A stretch of 53,964 bases of DNA from an uncultured Ruminococcus sp. (GTDB lineage Bacteria > Bacillota > Clostridia > Oscillospirales > CAG-272): positions 1 to 53,964 of the forward strand of contig CACYYS010000004.1 in NCBI GenBank assembly GCA_902778725.1, written 5' to 3'. A program made the translations under genes and the position numbers. The notes beneath the pieces were generated by a model. That model was given only the letters and a program-made list of their open reading frames with translations. It searched no databases and was not told where the DNA came from. Within the stretch, counting starts at the first letter, position 1. Every line of letters begins with the position of its first letter. Below are positions 33,204-43,275 of this stretch, piece after piece.

Positions 33204-34084
33204 ACGCTTTCCTCCTGTTTTCCTTGCAGTTTGAGATAGTGACGCTTCATCGTCAGGGCGTCCTCCGCCATCTTCCCGGCGGATTCGCAGATCACGCGGG
33301 GGGCGAGGTTTTCCCGGACGACCGCTTCGATGAAAGGCTCGAAGTCGGGGCCGAATGCGGGCGCGTCCTCAAAATTGAGGTGGCGTTTTTCGCCCGCGCC
33401 CGTCCACTCGATGCGCGAGAAGTGGCAGTGCAGGTTTTTGGCCGCGTCGTCTCCGAGGACGGCGGCGATCCGGTCAAAGGCCCGGCGGAAGGCGTCCGCG
33501 TCCGGGAAGGCTCCGCCGCACGCGCGCGCGTTGATATGGCCGAAGTCGTAGACCGGGACGAGACGGGGGGAGAGCCTGCAGAGGGAGAGGACCTCCTCCG
33601 GCGTGCCGAGCTGATTGACCTTTCCCATCGTTTCGAGTCCCAGTTTGACCCCCTCCTCGCCGAGCTCGTCGAGCGTGCGGGTGAGGGTGTCGGCGGCGAG
33701 CTTCATCGCTTCCTCGCGCGTGATCTTCGAGGCGCTGCCCGTGTGGATCACGATCCGGTCGGCGCCGAGCAGCTCGGCGGCGCGGACCGACGCGCGGATG
33801 TATTCGATGCTCTTCAGCCGTTTTTCCTCCTCCACGCCGGAGAGGGAGATGAAGTAGGGCGCGTGGAGCGAGACGAGGATCCCCGCTTCGCGGGCTGCCT
33901 CCCCGATCTCGGAGAAGGCGGCGTCGCTCCCGCGGATCCCGTTGCCGCCCTGATACTCAAAGGCGTCGAGCCCGTAGCGTTTCAGCCAGGCGGGCAGGTC
34001 TTTCGTGTGTTTTCCCCCCGCCGCCGCAAAGGCGCTGCCGCTCCCCGCGGGGCCGAAGGTCGGATAAGGTCTTGTGTTCTGCAT
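33176..34084 (-). CDS. TIM-barrel protein, AP endonuclease family 2 (Nfo-like)
   Basis: A 302-residue protein with the endonuclease IV fold. I chose the ATG at 34084, preceded by GAGGTG, because the N-terminus MQNTRPYPTFGPAG then lines up with the family; the ORF extends further upstream without a site. Likely zinc ligands lie in VSLHAPYFISLSG, IVIHTGSAS, LGLETMG, VYDFGHIN and HCHFSRIEW. Endonuclease IV cleaves DNA at abasic sites. Related clostridial TIM barrels differ in detail, so another sugar-isomerase-like function is not excluded. It overlaps the M24 peptidase gene by 28 bases and has its own promoter. Confidence 0.85.
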   Translation of the reverse strand: MQNTRPYPTFGPAGSGSAFAAAGGKHTKDLPAWLKRYGLDAFEYQGGNGIRGSDAAFSEIGEAAREAGILVSLHAPYFISLSGVEEEKRLKSIEYIRASVRAAELLGADRIVIHTGSASKITREEAMKLAADTLTRTLDELGEEGVKLGLETMGKVNQLGTPEEVLSLCRLSPRLVPVYDFGHINARACGGAFPDADAFRRAFDRIAAVLGDDAAKNLHCHFSRIEWTGAGEKRHLNFEDAPAFGPDFEPFIEAVVRENLAPRVICESAGKMAEDALTMKRHYLKLQGKQEESVCLQQDWKN

Positions 34085-34109
34085 CGTGCACCTCGTGTTC
34101 TTTCGCTTT

Positions 34110-34138
34110 ATTTTAGCGCATTTTTTTCTCTCTTGCAA
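34110..34138 (-). promoter_or_regulatory. Promoter of the Nfo-like gene
   Basis: On the minus strand TTGCAA (34133-34138), 17-base spacer, TAAAAT (34110-34115), 26 bases upstream of the ATG. Confidence 0.8.
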
Positions 34139-34166
34139 GACGCTCCGGGAAATTTAGCAAATAAAC

Positions 34167-34195
34167 TTTACAAATTTGTTTCTTGTTGATATAAT
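34167..34195 (+). promoter_or_regulatory. Promoter of the DUF2232-gdpP-rplI-dnaB operon
   Basis: TTTACA (34167-34172), 17-base spacer, TATAAT (34190-34195). It is divergent from the promoter at 34110-34138, with 28 bases between the two -35 elements. Confidence 0.82.
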
Positions 34196-34256
34196 AATAA
34201 GACAGTAAAAATGGGTCATTGTTTTCCCGTGCCCCGAGAGGGCGGAAAGGAGGCCT

Positions 34257-35261
34257 ATGCAGTCTGAACCTAATATCCCGGCCGCCGGCGCCCCCCTCCC
34301 CCAAAAGAGGGAAACGGTCCTCTTTTTCCTCTCCCTCGCGGCTCTCCTCGGCGCCGCCCTCTTCGCGCACGCCTCCTCGGCGGCGGCGTTCCTCTCCCCC
34401 CTCCTCCTTCTCGTCTCGCCCGTGCCGTACACCCAGCTCTTTTTCGGCGCGCGGCGCTGGATGCCCGCCCTTGTCCCTCTGCCCGCGCTCGCCCTCTCGC
34501 TCCTCTGGCTGCGCGACCCGGTCTTCGCGCTTTTCGTCGCCGCGTCCGCGCTCACTTCGCTTGTGATGTTCCTTTCCGTGCGGCGCGGTCTTTCCGCCTT
34601 TGAGACGGTCTCCTTTTCCGCTCTCGTTTCCTCCGTTACCGTCGGCGGGGCGCTGCTTTTGTGGGTCTTTTTGCTGGCACAGAAGCAGGGGACGGATCTC
34701 TCCTCCTATCTGCGCGCGCTGATCGACTCTTACGTCGGGCAGTACCTTCTTCTCCTCGATTCCGTCCGGGAGACGCTGCCCGCCGTTTCCGCTCCGGTGG
34801 ACGCGGACGCCCTGCGCGCCGCGATTCTCCTTGTCTTCCGCCTCCTCCCGGCGTATCTGGCGGCGTTTCTCTCCGCCTGCACCTTTTTCCGCCTGCGGAT
34901 CCTGCTCACCTCTCTGCGCCGGGCGGGCGTCGCCGCGCACGGACAGGAGGTCTGGCTCCCGCCCGTCGCTACGGCGGTGATCTTCCTTATCTCGGCGTTC
35001 TCCTCGCTCTTTCTCTCGCTTGAGAGCGTGCCGGGTCTTGCCGCCCGCTACCTCACCGTCCTCCTCACCCTGCCGCTGGCTGCCGTCGGCTTCGGGGTCC
35101 TCGCGGGGATCTTCTCGCGGGGGCGGGGGACCGGGACGGGAGTTTTGCTGCTGGTCGCGGCGGTCCTGACCCTTTTCACCCAGTTTTATTTTCTCTATCT
35201 CCTCGCCGTTTTCGGCTCGGCGGCCTGCTTCCGGCTCGCCCGCGCCCGGAGCGGGAGATAG
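34257..35261 (+). CDS. DUF2232 (YybS-like) membrane protein
   Basis: A 334-residue protein with eight or more hydrophobic segments, among them VLFFLSLAALLGAALFAHAS, AFLSPLLLLVSPVPYTQLFF, ALFVAASALTSLVMFLSV, FSALVSSVTVGGALLLWVFL, VATAVIFLISAFSSLFLSL and FYFLYLLAVFGSAACF. Weak sequence and strong context identify it: in Bacillus the order yybS-yybT(gdpP)-rplI-dnaC is conserved, exactly as here. AAAGGAGG precedes the ATG. The function is unknown. Confidence 0.85.
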   Translation: MQSEPNIPAAGAPLPQKRETVLFFLSLAALLGAALFAHASSAAAFLSPLLLLVSPVPYTQLFFGARRWMPALVPLPALALSLLWLRDPVFALFVAASALTSLVMFLSVRRGLSAFETVSFSALVSSVTVGGALLLWVFLLAQKQGTDLSSYLRALIDSYVGQYLLLLDSVRETLPAVSAPVDADALRAAILLVFRLLPAYLAAFLSACTFFRLRILLTSLRRAGVAAHGQEVWLPPVATAVIFLISAFSSLFLSLESVPGLAARYLTVLLTLPLAAVGFGVLAGIFSRGRGTGTGVLLLVAAVLTLFTQFYFLYLLAVFGSAACFRLARARSGR

Positions 35262-35281
35262 AAGGACAAAGATCGGAGTGT

Positions 35282-37303
35282 ATGATGTCCAATCCAAAGA
35301 AAAAACTGACGGTACCGCCGAGCGATCTGCTGTTCGCCTTCTGCGCCGCCGCGCTGGTTGCGCTGGCAGCGCTCCTTGCCCGGCTGGCGGAGCGGTACAC
35401 CTCCCTCGGCTTCTGGCCGGCGTTCTTCATCCTGCTGGCGCTCGCCGTCCTCGGGTATCTGACCGTGCGCGCCGTCCTCTACCGCCGCGAGACGGAGGAA
35501 AAAGAGGAGCGCGCGCAGGAAAAGACGACGATCTTTGAGCTCGTCCGTCTTTTCCGCCGCCCCGCTCTCCTCTGCGATCCGGCGGGGACGGTCCTCTGGT
35601 CCAACGACGATCTCAACAGTCTCCTGCATACCGGCAGCGTCTGCGGCGCTCACCTCGGCGAGTTTTTGCCGGACGCGCGCCAGCTCCTCTCCCGCCCGGA
35701 TACCGACGGAATCGAGATAACGGTCGGGGACAAGACCTTTCTCGCGGGGACCTACACCGTCGTCTCCGGCGGCAAGGTGTTCATCCTCGTGCTCTTTGAC
35801 GATATCACCTCGCTCCGCTCGGTGGAAAAAGCCTACCGGGACGGGCAGCCCTCCGTGATGTATATCCGGATCGACAATCTGGAGGAGATGCAGCAGTATC
35901 TCCAGGACGATTACCGCACGGTGGAGGCAAAGACCAACGCCGTCATCAAGCAGTGGGCGGCGGGGATGTCCGGCGTTCTGCGCGAGTATGAGCGCAACAA
36001 ATATCTTCTCTTCGTCAGCGCCGCCGACCTGGAAAACTGCATCAAAAACAAATTCTCCGTCCTGGACGAGATCCGCGAGATCCGCGTGCCCGAGACGGGC
36101 GCGTCGATCACCGCGAGCATCGGCGCCGCGCGCTGCTCCGGCACGCTCGCGGAGCGGGAGGCGGCGGCCGCGGAAGCGCAGAAGCACGCGCTGGAGCGCG
36201 GCGGCGACCAAGCGGTGGTCCGGACCGAGACCTCCGGGACTCTTTACTTCGGCGGCGTCAGCCAGACGGCGCACAAGGTCACCAAGGTCCGCGCCCGCGT
36301 CTTTGCAAACGAGGTGTGCAGCCGCATCTCCTCCTCGGATAACGTCCTGATCTGCGCCCACCGGCATATCGATTTCGACGCCTTCGGCTCCGCCGTCGGG
36401 ATGGCGCGCTTCGTCTTCTTCTGCGGGGTAAAATGCAACATCATCGTGGACAGGACCGACCCCACGGTCAAGCTCTGCCTCTCCCGGCTCGAGGGGCTCC
36501 CGGAGTATGAAAACGTCTTTATCGACGAGGACGAGGCGCTGGAGCTGATCACCTCCCGCACGCTGATGATCATCACCGACGTCAACAATCCGAAGCTCTT
36601 TGAGGCGCCGCGCGCCGTCGCCGCCGTCGGCAAAAAGATCTTTATCGACCATCACCGCAAGGTGCTGGACTTTGAGTCCGATCCGGATACCGAGACCTAT
36701 ATCGAGGTCTCCGCCTCCTCCGCGTCGGAGCTGGTCGCGGAGATGATCGAGCAGAGCCTGCCGCCCCGCACGCTGCTGCGGCAGGAGGCGGAGCTGCTGC
36801 TCGCGGGCATCCAGCTCGATACCAAGCGCTTTACCAAAGCGACGGGGCCGCGCACCTTCGGCGCCGCGCTCTATCTGCGCAACGCGGGCGCCAACCCCGA
36901 GGAGACGCGCTCTCTCTTTGATACCGACATCTCCGCGATGAAGGCGGAGGCCACCTTTGAGACGGGCGCCGCCGTTTACGCAAAACATCCGAACGTGGCG
37001 ATCGCTGTTTCCGACCAGGCGGACGCGCTCGCCGCCGCCCGCGTGGCGGACAAACTGCTGGAGCTGCGCGGAGTGGACGCCTCCTTCACGCTCGTCAGCG
37101 TGGGGGATACCATCCACATTTCCGGCCGCTCGAACGGCAAGGTGAACGTCCAGCACATCCTCGAGACCCTCGGCGGCGGCGGCCGCTTTGAGGAGGCGGG
37201 CGCCCAGGTCCGGGAGACCGATCTGCAGGGCGCGGCGGTGAGCCTGCGCGACGCGATCGACGCCTACTTTGACGAGCTGGCGGAAAAACGCGTGAACAAC
37301 TGA
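35282..37303 (+). CDS. gdpP: c-di-AMP phosphodiesterase GdpP
   Basis: A 673-residue membrane-bound phosphodiesterase that hydrolyses c-di-AMP. Two N-terminal membrane helices (about 18-37 and 42-60), then a PAS-like domain (FRRPALLCDPAGTVLWSN), a degenerate GGDEF domain (VMYIRIDNLEEMQQYL; the GG(D/E)EF motif is lost, as usual), and the DHH/DHHA1 module. The DHH part has CAHRHIDFDAFGSAVG near 358 and FIDHHRKVLDF near 455. The DHHA1 signature near 630 reads LGGGGRFEEAGAQV: Arg635 replaces the His of the usual GGGGH. The DNA codon is CGC, one base from CAC. Whether this weakens substrate binding is open. It is the second gene of the operon. Confidence 0.95.
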   Translation: MMSNPKKKLTVPPSDLLFAFCAAALVALAALLARLAERYTSLGFWPAFFILLALAVLGYLTVRAVLYRRETEEKEERAQEKTTIFELVRLFRRPALLCDPAGTVLWSNDDLNSLLHTGSVCGAHLGEFLPDARQLLSRPDTDGIEITVGDKTFLAGTYTVVSGGKVFILVLFDDITSLRSVEKAYRDGQPSVMYIRIDNLEEMQQYLQDDYRTVEAKTNAVIKQWAAGMSGVLREYERNKYLLFVSAADLENCIKNKFSVLDEIREIRVPETGASITASIGAARCSGTLAEREAAAAEAQKHALERGGDQAVVRTETSGTLYFGGVSQTAHKVTKVRARVFANEVCSRISSSDNVLICAHRHIDFDAFGSAVGMARFVFFCGVKCNIIVDRTDPTVKLCLSRLEGLPEYENVFIDEDEALELITSRTLMIITDVNNPKLFEAPRAVAAVGKKIFIDHHRKVLDFESDPDTETYIEVSASSASELVAEMIEQSLPPRTLLRQEAELLLAGIQLDTKRFTKATGPRTFGAALYLRNAGANPEETRSLFDTDISAMKAEATFETGAAVYAKHPNVAIAVSDQADALAAARVADKLLELRGVDASFTLVSVGDTIHISGRSNGKVNVQHILETLGGGGRFEEAGAQVRETDLQGAAVSLRDAIDAYFDELAEKRVNN

Positions 37304-37348
37304 AAAAAACAAGGCCGGCGTTCTGCCGGAGAAACGGAGCAGAAAACG

Positions 37349-37795
37349 ATGAAAGTGATCTTACTGGAAGATGTAAAGGGCTCGGGCAAAAAGGGCGCGG
37401 TCGTCAACGTCAGCGACGGGTACGCCGCCAACTTCCTCTTCCCGAAAAAACTGGCGAAGCCGGCGGACGCGGGCGCTCTCGGCGAGCTGAAGAACAAAGA
37501 GGCGAGCCGTCTGCACAAAATCGAGGAGGAGCGCGCCGCGGCAAAGGCGCTCGCGGACCGGATCGGCGGGGCGAACCTCAAGATCGTCTGCCGCGCCGGG
37601 GCGGACGGCAAGCTCTTCGGCGCCGTCACCTCCAAGAGTGTGGCGGACGCGCTGGAGGAGCAGGTCGGCGTGACCGTGGACAAAAAGAAGATCCAGCTTG
37701 CCGACGCGATCAAGGCGTTCGGTACTTACTCCGTGCCGGTCAAGCTCTATCAGGGCGTGGAGACCTCCGTCAACGTAATCGTCACCGATCAGTAA
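37349..37795 (+). CDS. rplI: 50S ribosomal protein bL9
   Basis: Ribosomal protein of 148 residues with the L9 signature in the N-terminal domain: [20 protein letters not shown], then [20 protein letters not shown] long connecting helix ([20 protein letters not shown]) and the C-terminal domain ([34 protein letters not shown]) follow. A small hairpin CCGGC-GTTCT-GCCGG lies in the 45-base gap after gdpP. dnaB begins 15 bases later. Confidence 0.98.
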   Translation: MKVILLEDVKGSGKKGAVVNVSDGYAANFLFPKKLAKPADAGALGELKNKEASRLHKIEEERAAAKALADRIGGANLKIVCRAGADGKLFGAVTSKSVADALEEQVGVTVDKKKIQLADAIKAFGTYSVPVKLYQGVETSVNVIVTDQ

Positions 37796-37810
37796 AAACA
37801 GGAGAAAGCG

Positions 37811-39205
37811 ATGGACGAGATCCAAAGAAAACTACCCTACGCGGCGGAGGCGGAGCAGTCGGTCCTCGGCAGCATCCTGATCGACCCGGAGGCCTTTTCC
37901 CGGGTGGCGACGGTCCTCTCGGCGGACGACTTTTACCTCTCCGAGAACCGCGCGATCTACAAGGCGATGCAGGAGATGTTCGCGGAGAGCAAGCGCATCG
38001 ACGACGTGCTGCTGATCAACCGGCTGGTGGAGAGCGGCTCCCTTGACAAGGCGGGCGGCATCCAGTATCTCAAGCTGCTCGGCAACGCCGCCAAGACCTC
38101 CGCCAACATCCTCGACTACGCGCGCATCGTCGCGGACAAGAGCCGTCTGCGCCGCCTGATCGAGACGTGCTCCGAGATCAGCGACGCCGCCTTCCTCGAG
38201 GAGGGGCGCGTGCAGGATATCATCGGCAGCGCCGAGCAAAAGATCTACGACCTCTCAAACAACAAGGATCAAAACGATTTCCGTCCTCTCGATCAGCTGA
38301 TCGTCAATATCTACGACCAGCTCGATAAACTCCAGAGGGACGACGGCTCGGAGCAGCGCACGCTGACCGGCTTTTCCGGACTCGACCGGGTCCTGCTCGG
38401 CATGGGGCCGGGGGATCTCGTGCTGGTCGGCGCCCGCCCCGGCATGGGCAAGACCAGCTTCGCCCTCAACGTCGCCGCCAACGTCGCCCTCCACACCGGC
38501 AAGACGGTCTGTGTTTTCTCTCTTGAAATGACGGGAGAGCAGCTCGCGTCCCGGATGCTGGCGAGCGAGGGGATGATCTCGATGGGGGATCTGCGCACCG
38601 GCAAGCTCTCGGAGGACGCGTGGGCGCGTCTGTCCCGCGCGGCGGAGCGCCTCAGCCCCTGCAAGATCCTCGTCGACGATACGGCGGGCATCACCCCGAG
38701 CCAGATGCGCGCCAAGCTCCGCCGGGTGGAGAAGGGGAAGCTCGGTCTGATCGTGATCGACTATCTGCAGCTGGTTGACAGCGACGAGCGCCACGGTCGT
38801 TCCGATTCCCGTGTTCAGATCGTCTCGGATATCTCCCGCAATCTCAAGCTGATGGCAAAGGACTTCGGCGTGCCGATTCTCTGCTGCGCGCAGCTTTCCC
38901 GCCAGCCCGAAAACCGCAAGGAGTCGGAGGGCGGCAAGCGCCCGATGATCAGCGACCTGCGCGAGTCCGGCTCGATCGAGCAGGACGCGGACGTGGTCCT
39001 GCTCCTTTACAGCGAGGATTACTACAAACGCAGCGAGGAGGAACGCACCGAGCTGCGCCCCTACGAGATCATCGTCGGCAAGAACCGCCACGGCGAGACG
39101 CGCACGGTGAAGATCGGCTGGATCCCGCAGTATACCAAGTTCCGCACCCTTTCTCCCGAGGAGGAAGAGAAGTTCCGGGAGGAAAAGAAACAGAAAGATG
39201 AATGA
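37811..39205 (+). CDS. dnaB: Replicative DNA helicase DnaB
   Basis: Hexameric 5'-3' helicase of 464 residues (DnaC in Bacillus nomenclature). The N-terminal domain starts KLPYAAEAEQSVLGSILIDP. The RecA-like domain has Walker A VGARPGMGKTSFALNVA near residue 207, FSLEMTGEQLASRMLA, Walker B LIVIDYLQLVDS, LCCAQLSRQPENR and DLRESGSIEQDADVVLLLYS, ending with the usual KNRHGETRTVKIGW. The sequence is continuous, with no intein. GGAGAAAG precedes the ATG. tilS overlaps its end by eight bases. Confidence 0.98.
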   Translation: MDEIQRKLPYAAEAEQSVLGSILIDPEAFSRVATVLSADDFYLSENRAIYKAMQEMFAESKRIDDVLLINRLVESGSLDKAGGIQYLKLLGNAAKTSANILDYARIVADKSRLRRLIETCSEISDAAFLEEGRVQDIIGSAEQKIYDLSNNKDQNDFRPLDQLIVNIYDQLDKLQRDDGSEQRTLTGFSGLDRVLLGMGPGDLVLVGARPGMGKTSFALNVAANVALHTGKTVCVFSLEMTGEQLASRMLASEGMISMGDLRTGKLSEDAWARLSRAAERLSPCKILVDDTAGITPSQMRAKLRRVEKGKLGLIVIDYLQLVDSDERHGRSDSRVQIVSDISRNLKLMAKDFGVPILCCAQLSRQPENRKESEGGKRPMISDLRESGSIEQDADVVLLLYSEDYYKRSEEERTELRPYEIIVGKNRHGETRTVKIGWIPQYTKFRTLSPEEEEKFREEKKQKDE

Positions 39206-40586
39206 CCGGTTCCTTGCGGCGGTCCGGGATTTCTCCCTCCTTGAGCGGGGGGAGGACGGAAGGCTCGGCGTGCTCGCCGCGCTCTCCGGCGGTCCGGACT
39301 CCGTCGCGCTGCTCCATCTCCTGTCCGCCTACGCCGCCCCGCGCGGGATCCCTCTGCGCGCGGCGCACGTCAACCACCTTCTGCGCGGGGAGGAGTCGGA
39401 GCGGGACGAGGCGTTCTGCCGCTCGCTCTGCGGGAAGCTCGGCGTCCCGCTCGACGTTCTGCGCGCGGACGCCGCAAAAAAAGCGAAAGAAGAGAAAAAG
39501 GGGATCGAGGAGGCGGCGCGCGATCTGCGCTACGCGTATTTCGACGGGCTGCTGCGCCTTCACCCCGAGCTCGACCGCGTCGCCACCGCCCATACCGCGA
39601 CCGACAACGCGGAGACGGTCCTCTTCCGCCTCTCCCGCGGCACGGGGCTGCGGGGGCTGTGCGGCATCCCGCCGCGGCGGGGGAACGTTATCCGCCCGCT
39701 GCTTTACATGACGCGCGAGGAGGTCCTCGCGTATTGCGAAAAAGAGTCTCTCGACTACGTGACGGATTCGAGCAACCTCGATCCCGCCTGGTCCCGCAAC
39801 CGCATCCGTCTCCGGGTGCTGCCGGAGCTTTCCTCCCTTTACGGGGACTTTGCCGCTTCGGCTTCCCGCGCCGCGCTCCTATGCCGCGAGGACGAGGCGT
39901 TCCTTGAGGGAGAGGCGGAAAAGCTCCTTGCCTCCGCCCGCGTCGGCCGGGACGTTTATCTCGCCCCGCTCCTCGCGGACGCCCCTCCCGCGCTTTCCGC
40001 CCGCGCGCTGCGCCGGGCGGCGGAAGAGGCGGGCGGCAGAGTGCCGGAGGCGGAGCATATCCGTACGCTGCGGAAGATGCTTGCCGGCGGCGGCGTCCGC
40101 TGGACGCTCTCCCTCCCCGGGACGGCCGTTTCCCGGGATCGGGACCGGCTCTCCTTTTCCGTCCGGCGGCCCGCGCCGCCGCCGGCGTACTCCCTGCCGC
40201 TTTCGGAGGGGGAGAATCCCCTGCCGGACGGCGACGGGGTCCTCTGGATCCTTCCCGGCGGGGAGCGGGAAAAAACACAAAAACTGAAAAATGTTTACAA
40301 AATATTGATATACGCAGACGTCGACCGTGATAAAATAATAGGCGGTCTATCCGCCCGCTCCCGCCGGGAGGGGGACGGATACCGTTTCGGCGGTATGCTC
40401 CGGAAGGTGAAAAAGCTGTACGGAGACGCCAGGCTCCCCGCAAGCGAGCGGGCCGTGCGCCCCATCGTCTGCGACGGGGCGGGGGTCCTCTGGGTGCCGG
40501 GCTTCCCCGTCCGGGAGGGGACCGCCGGGGGATCGGTCCGCGTCTGCTACGCAAGGGGCAGGATCCCCGCATCGGAGGAAGTATGA
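39198..40586 (+). CDS. tilS: tRNA(Ile)-lysidine synthetase
   Basis: N-type ATP pyrophosphatase of 462 residues that converts C34 of the CAU-anticodon tRNA-Ile to lysidine. PP-loop ALSGGPDSVALLHLL (about 28-42), HVNHLLRGEESERDEAFC, TAHTATDNAETVLFRLSRGTG and DSSNLDPAWSRNRIRLRVLP are characteristic. The C-terminal domain near 380-450 includes FGGMLRKVKKLYGDARLP and ERAVRPIVCDGAGVLWVPGF. The order tilS-hpt-ftsH is conserved near oriC in Bacillota, and both junctions here overlap (ATGA with hpt). Confidence 0.96.
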   Translation: MNDRFLAAVRDFSLLERGEDGRLGVLAALSGGPDSVALLHLLSAYAAPRGIPLRAAHVNHLLRGEESERDEAFCRSLCGKLGVPLDVLRADAAKKAKEEKKGIEEAARDLRYAYFDGLLRLHPELDRVATAHTATDNAETVLFRLSRGTGLRGLCGIPPRRGNVIRPLLYMTREEVLAYCEKESLDYVTDSSNLDPAWSRNRIRLRVLPELSSLYGDFAASASRAALLCREDEAFLEGEAEKLLASARVGRDVYLAPLLADAPPALSARALRRAAEEAGGRVPEAEHIRTLRKMLAGGGVRWTLSLPGTAVSRDRDRLSFSVRRPAPPPAYSLPLSEGENPLPDGDGVLWILPGGEREKTQKLKNVYKILIYADVDRDKIIGGLSARSRREGDGYRFGGMLRKVKKLYGDARLPASERAVRPIVCDGAGVLWVPGFPVREGTAGGSVRVCYARGRIPASEEV

Positions 40587-41131
40587 TCGATCAGACAAAC
40601 GAAGTTTCACACATTTTGATCTCCAGCGAGGAGTTGGACGCCATCACCACCCGCCTGGCGGCGGAGATCAGCCGCGATTACAAGGGAAAAAAGCTGCTCC
40701 TGCTCGGCATCCTCAAGGGATCGGTCCTCTTCATGGCGGACCTGATGCGCAAGCTGACGGTCCCCGCGGAGATCGACTTTATGAAGGTCTCGTCCTACGG
40801 CTCCGGGACCGTCTCGAGCGGGAAGCTGAAGATTTATCTGGACATCCTGCGCAAAAATCCGGAAGAATGCGATATACTGATCGTAGAAGACATCATCGAC
40901 AGCGGCAGGACCCTCTCGATGCTCACCCGCCATCTGCGCGAGCGGGGCATGGAGAGCGTGCGCACCGTCACCCTGCTTGACAAGCCCTCCCGCCGGGAGG
41001 TCCCCTTTACCCCCGATTACGTCGGACGTGAGATCCCCGACTATTTCGTCGTCGGCTACGGACTCGATTATGACGAAAAATACCGCACCCTCCCCTATAT
41101 CGGGATCCCCGATTTTGCATTCCGTAAATAA
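40583..41131 (+). CDS. hpt: Hypoxanthine phosphoribosyltransferase
   Basis: Type I phosphoribosyltransferase of 182 residues that makes IMP or GMP from hypoxanthine or guanine with PRPP in purine salvage. The PRPP-binding motif [14 protein letters not shown] is near residue 98, [15 protein letters not shown] near 36, and [13 protein letters not shown] gives the flexible loop. [20 protein letters not shown] is the typical C-terminal signature. The start overlaps the tilS stop; ftsH begins 20 bases after its end. Confidence 0.97.
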   Translation: MIDQTNEVSHILISSEELDAITTRLAAEISRDYKGKKLLLLGILKGSVLFMADLMRKLTVPAEIDFMKVSSYGSGTVSSGKLKIYLDILRKNPEECDILIVEDIIDSGRTLSMLTRHLRERGMESVRTVTLLDKPSRREVPFTPDYVGREIPDYFVVGYGLDYDEKYRTLPYIGIPDFAFRK

Positions 41132-41151
41132 CAGAAAAGGCTGGACAAAAG

Positions 41152-43209
41152 ATGAAACGAAATTTCAGAACGGCGCTGATCTACGTGATCCTGATCGCCG
41201 TTGTGCTCACGGCGGTCTCCCTGATCATGAAGGGGACGGGAGAGGAGCCGCTGCAGTACAGCGACGTCTATGATCTCTTCAAAGAGGAAAAGGTCCGCAC
41301 CTTCACCCTGGACAAGGACGCGCTGCTCACGATGAAGGTCCGCTCGGAGACGGCGCCGGAGGACAAGACGAAGGACAAGACCGTCAAGTTCCGGCTCCTT
41401 GACTACGAGCTCTTCAAGGAAGGGATCTACGAGACGCTCGTGATGGGCGAGGAGGGACAGTACGCCCGCGGCGTGGTCGAGGAGTTCAACTTCAAGGAGC
41501 CGCAGGTCGTCTACTGGTGGGTCTCCTACCTGCCGTATCTGATCATGATCGTCCTCTTCGTCGGTCTCTGGATCTATATGATGAACCAGATGGCGGGCGG
41601 AAAGGGCTCCAAGATCTCCGGCTTCGGCCGCGCCAAGGCCAAGATGGGCTCCGCGGAGAAGATCAAGGTGCGCTTTGCCGACGTGGCGGGCGCCGACGAG
41701 GAGAAGGCGGAGCTTGAAGAGGTCGTGGAATTCCTGAAAAATCCGGACCGTTTCCAGCGCCTCGGCGCCAAGATCCCGCGCGGCGTCCTGCTCGTCGGCC
41801 CTCCCGGCACCGGCAAGACCCTGCTCGCCAAGGCGGTCGCGGGGGAAGCGGGCGTGCCCTTCTTCTCCATCTCCGGCTCCGATTTTGTGGAAATGTACGT
41901 CGGCGTGGGCGCATCCCGCGTCCGCGACCTCTTCGATACCGCGAAAAAACACCCCGCCAGCATCATCTTCATCGACGAGATCGATGCGGTCGGCCGTCAC
42001 CGCGGCGCCGGCCTCGGCGGCGGACACGACGAGCGCGAGCAGACCCTCAACCAGCTCCTTGTGGAGATGGACGGCTTCGGCGGGAGCGAGGGCGTGATCG
42101 TCATCGCGGCGACCAACCGCCCCGATATCCTCGACCCCGCGCTGCTCCGTCCCGGCCGCTTCGACCGGCAGATCACCGTCGGATACCCGGACATCAAGGG
42201 CAGGGAAGCGATCCTCAAGGTCCACGCCAAGGGCAAGCCCTTTGAGGAGAACGTCGATCTCGCCCGCGTGGCGCAGCAGACCGTCGGCTTCACCGGGGCG
42301 GACCTCGCCAACCTCTTAAACGAGGCGGCGCTCCTCGCCGCCCGCAAGCGCAAGGCCCTGATCGGGATGAACGATATCGAGGAAGCCTCCCTCAAGATCA
42401 TCGTCGGCACGCCGAAAAAGTCGATGAAGATCAAGGAGGAGGAGAAGCGGAAGACCGCGTATCACGAGGCGGGTCACGCCATCGTCGCCCATATGCTGCC
42501 CACGCAGGATCCCGTCCAGCTGATCTCTATCATCCCCAGCGGCAGGGCGCTCGGCTATACCCTCACCCCGCCCGCGGAGGATAAATACAGCGAGTACCGC
42601 CGGTCGCTCTCCGAGCAGATCGCGATGCTCCTCGGCGGCAGAGCCGCGGAGTCCATCGTTTTTGACGACGTTTCCGCCGGCGCGTCGAACGACATCCAGC
42701 GCGCCACCCAGCTCGCCCGCAAGATGGTCATGCGCTTCGGTATGAGCGACGAGCTCGGGCCGATGAGCTTCGGCAGCGAGCACAGCGAGGACGAGATCTT
42801 CCTCGGCCGCGATTTCGCAAGCGAGCGTAACTACTCCGAGGAGACCGCCGCCAAGATCGACGCGGAGATCCGCCGCATCATCGAGGAGGCGTACGCCAAG
42901 GCCCGCGCCATCCTCTCGGAGAACCGCGCCAAGCTCGACTTTGTCGCCGAGTTCCTCGTCGCGCACGAGACGATGGACGATAAGCAGTTCGCCGCCGCGA
43001 TGGACCGCGAGGTCACGGTGGAGGAGCTGGAAGCGATGACGGCGGAAAAACGCCGCATCAGCGAGGCGGAGAACGCCGCCCGCCGCAAAGCGGAGGAGGA
43101 AGAAGCGCGCGAACGCGCCGAGCGCGAAGCGCGGGAGGCGCATACCGCCCATTTTAACCTCTTCGACGGCGACGGCCCCGCCGATCCCCCGGAGAGGAAA
43201 GAGGAGTAA
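41152..43209 (+). CDS. ftsH: ATP-dependent zinc metalloprotease FtsH
   Basis: Membrane AAA protease of 685 residues for quality control of membrane and regulatory proteins. Two membrane helices (about 7-26 and 124-143) flank the external domain. [21 protein letters not shown] starts the AAA module, Walker A GPPGTGKT is near 215, Walker [13 protein letters not shown], and the second region of homology [20 protein letters not shown]. The zinc site HEAGH is near 438, with the third ligand Asp downstream in the [13 protein letters not shown] region. The C-terminus is a long charged helix ([20 protein letters not shown]). Terminator hairpins follow. Confidence 0.98.
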   Translation: MKRNFRTALIYVILIAVVLTAVSLIMKGTGEEPLQYSDVYDLFKEEKVRTFTLDKDALLTMKVRSETAPEDKTKDKTVKFRLLDYELFKEGIYETLVMGEEGQYARGVVEEFNFKEPQVVYWWVSYLPYLIMIVLFVGLWIYMMNQMAGGKGSKISGFGRAKAKMGSAEKIKVRFADVAGADEEKAELEEVVEFLKNPDRFQRLGAKIPRGVLLVGPPGTGKTLLAKAVAGEAGVPFFSISGSDFVEMYVGVGASRVRDLFDTAKKHPASIIFIDEIDAVGRHRGAGLGGGHDEREQTLNQLLVEMDGFGGSEGVIVIAATNRPDILDPALLRPGRFDRQITVGYPDIKGREAILKVHAKGKPFEENVDLARVAQQTVGFTGADLANLLNEAALLAARKRKALIGMNDIEEASLKIIVGTPKKSMKIKEEEKRKTAYHEAGHAIVAHMLPTQDPVQLISIIPSGRALGYTLTPPAEDKYSEYRRSLSEQIAMLLGGRAAESIVFDDVSAGASNDIQRATQLARKMVMRFGMSDELGPMSFGSEHSEDEIFLGRDFASERNYSEETAAKIDAEIRRIIEEAYAKARAILSENRAKLDFVAEFLVAHETMDDKQFAAAMDREVTVEELEAMTAEKRRISEAENAARRKAEEEEARERAEREAREAHTAHFNLFDGDGPADPPERKEE

Positions 43210-43275
43210 GAAACAGAACAAGAGACTTCCTTTTCTGAAGAAAAGGAAGCGAAAAGACTTCCAAAAAAGAAAAGA

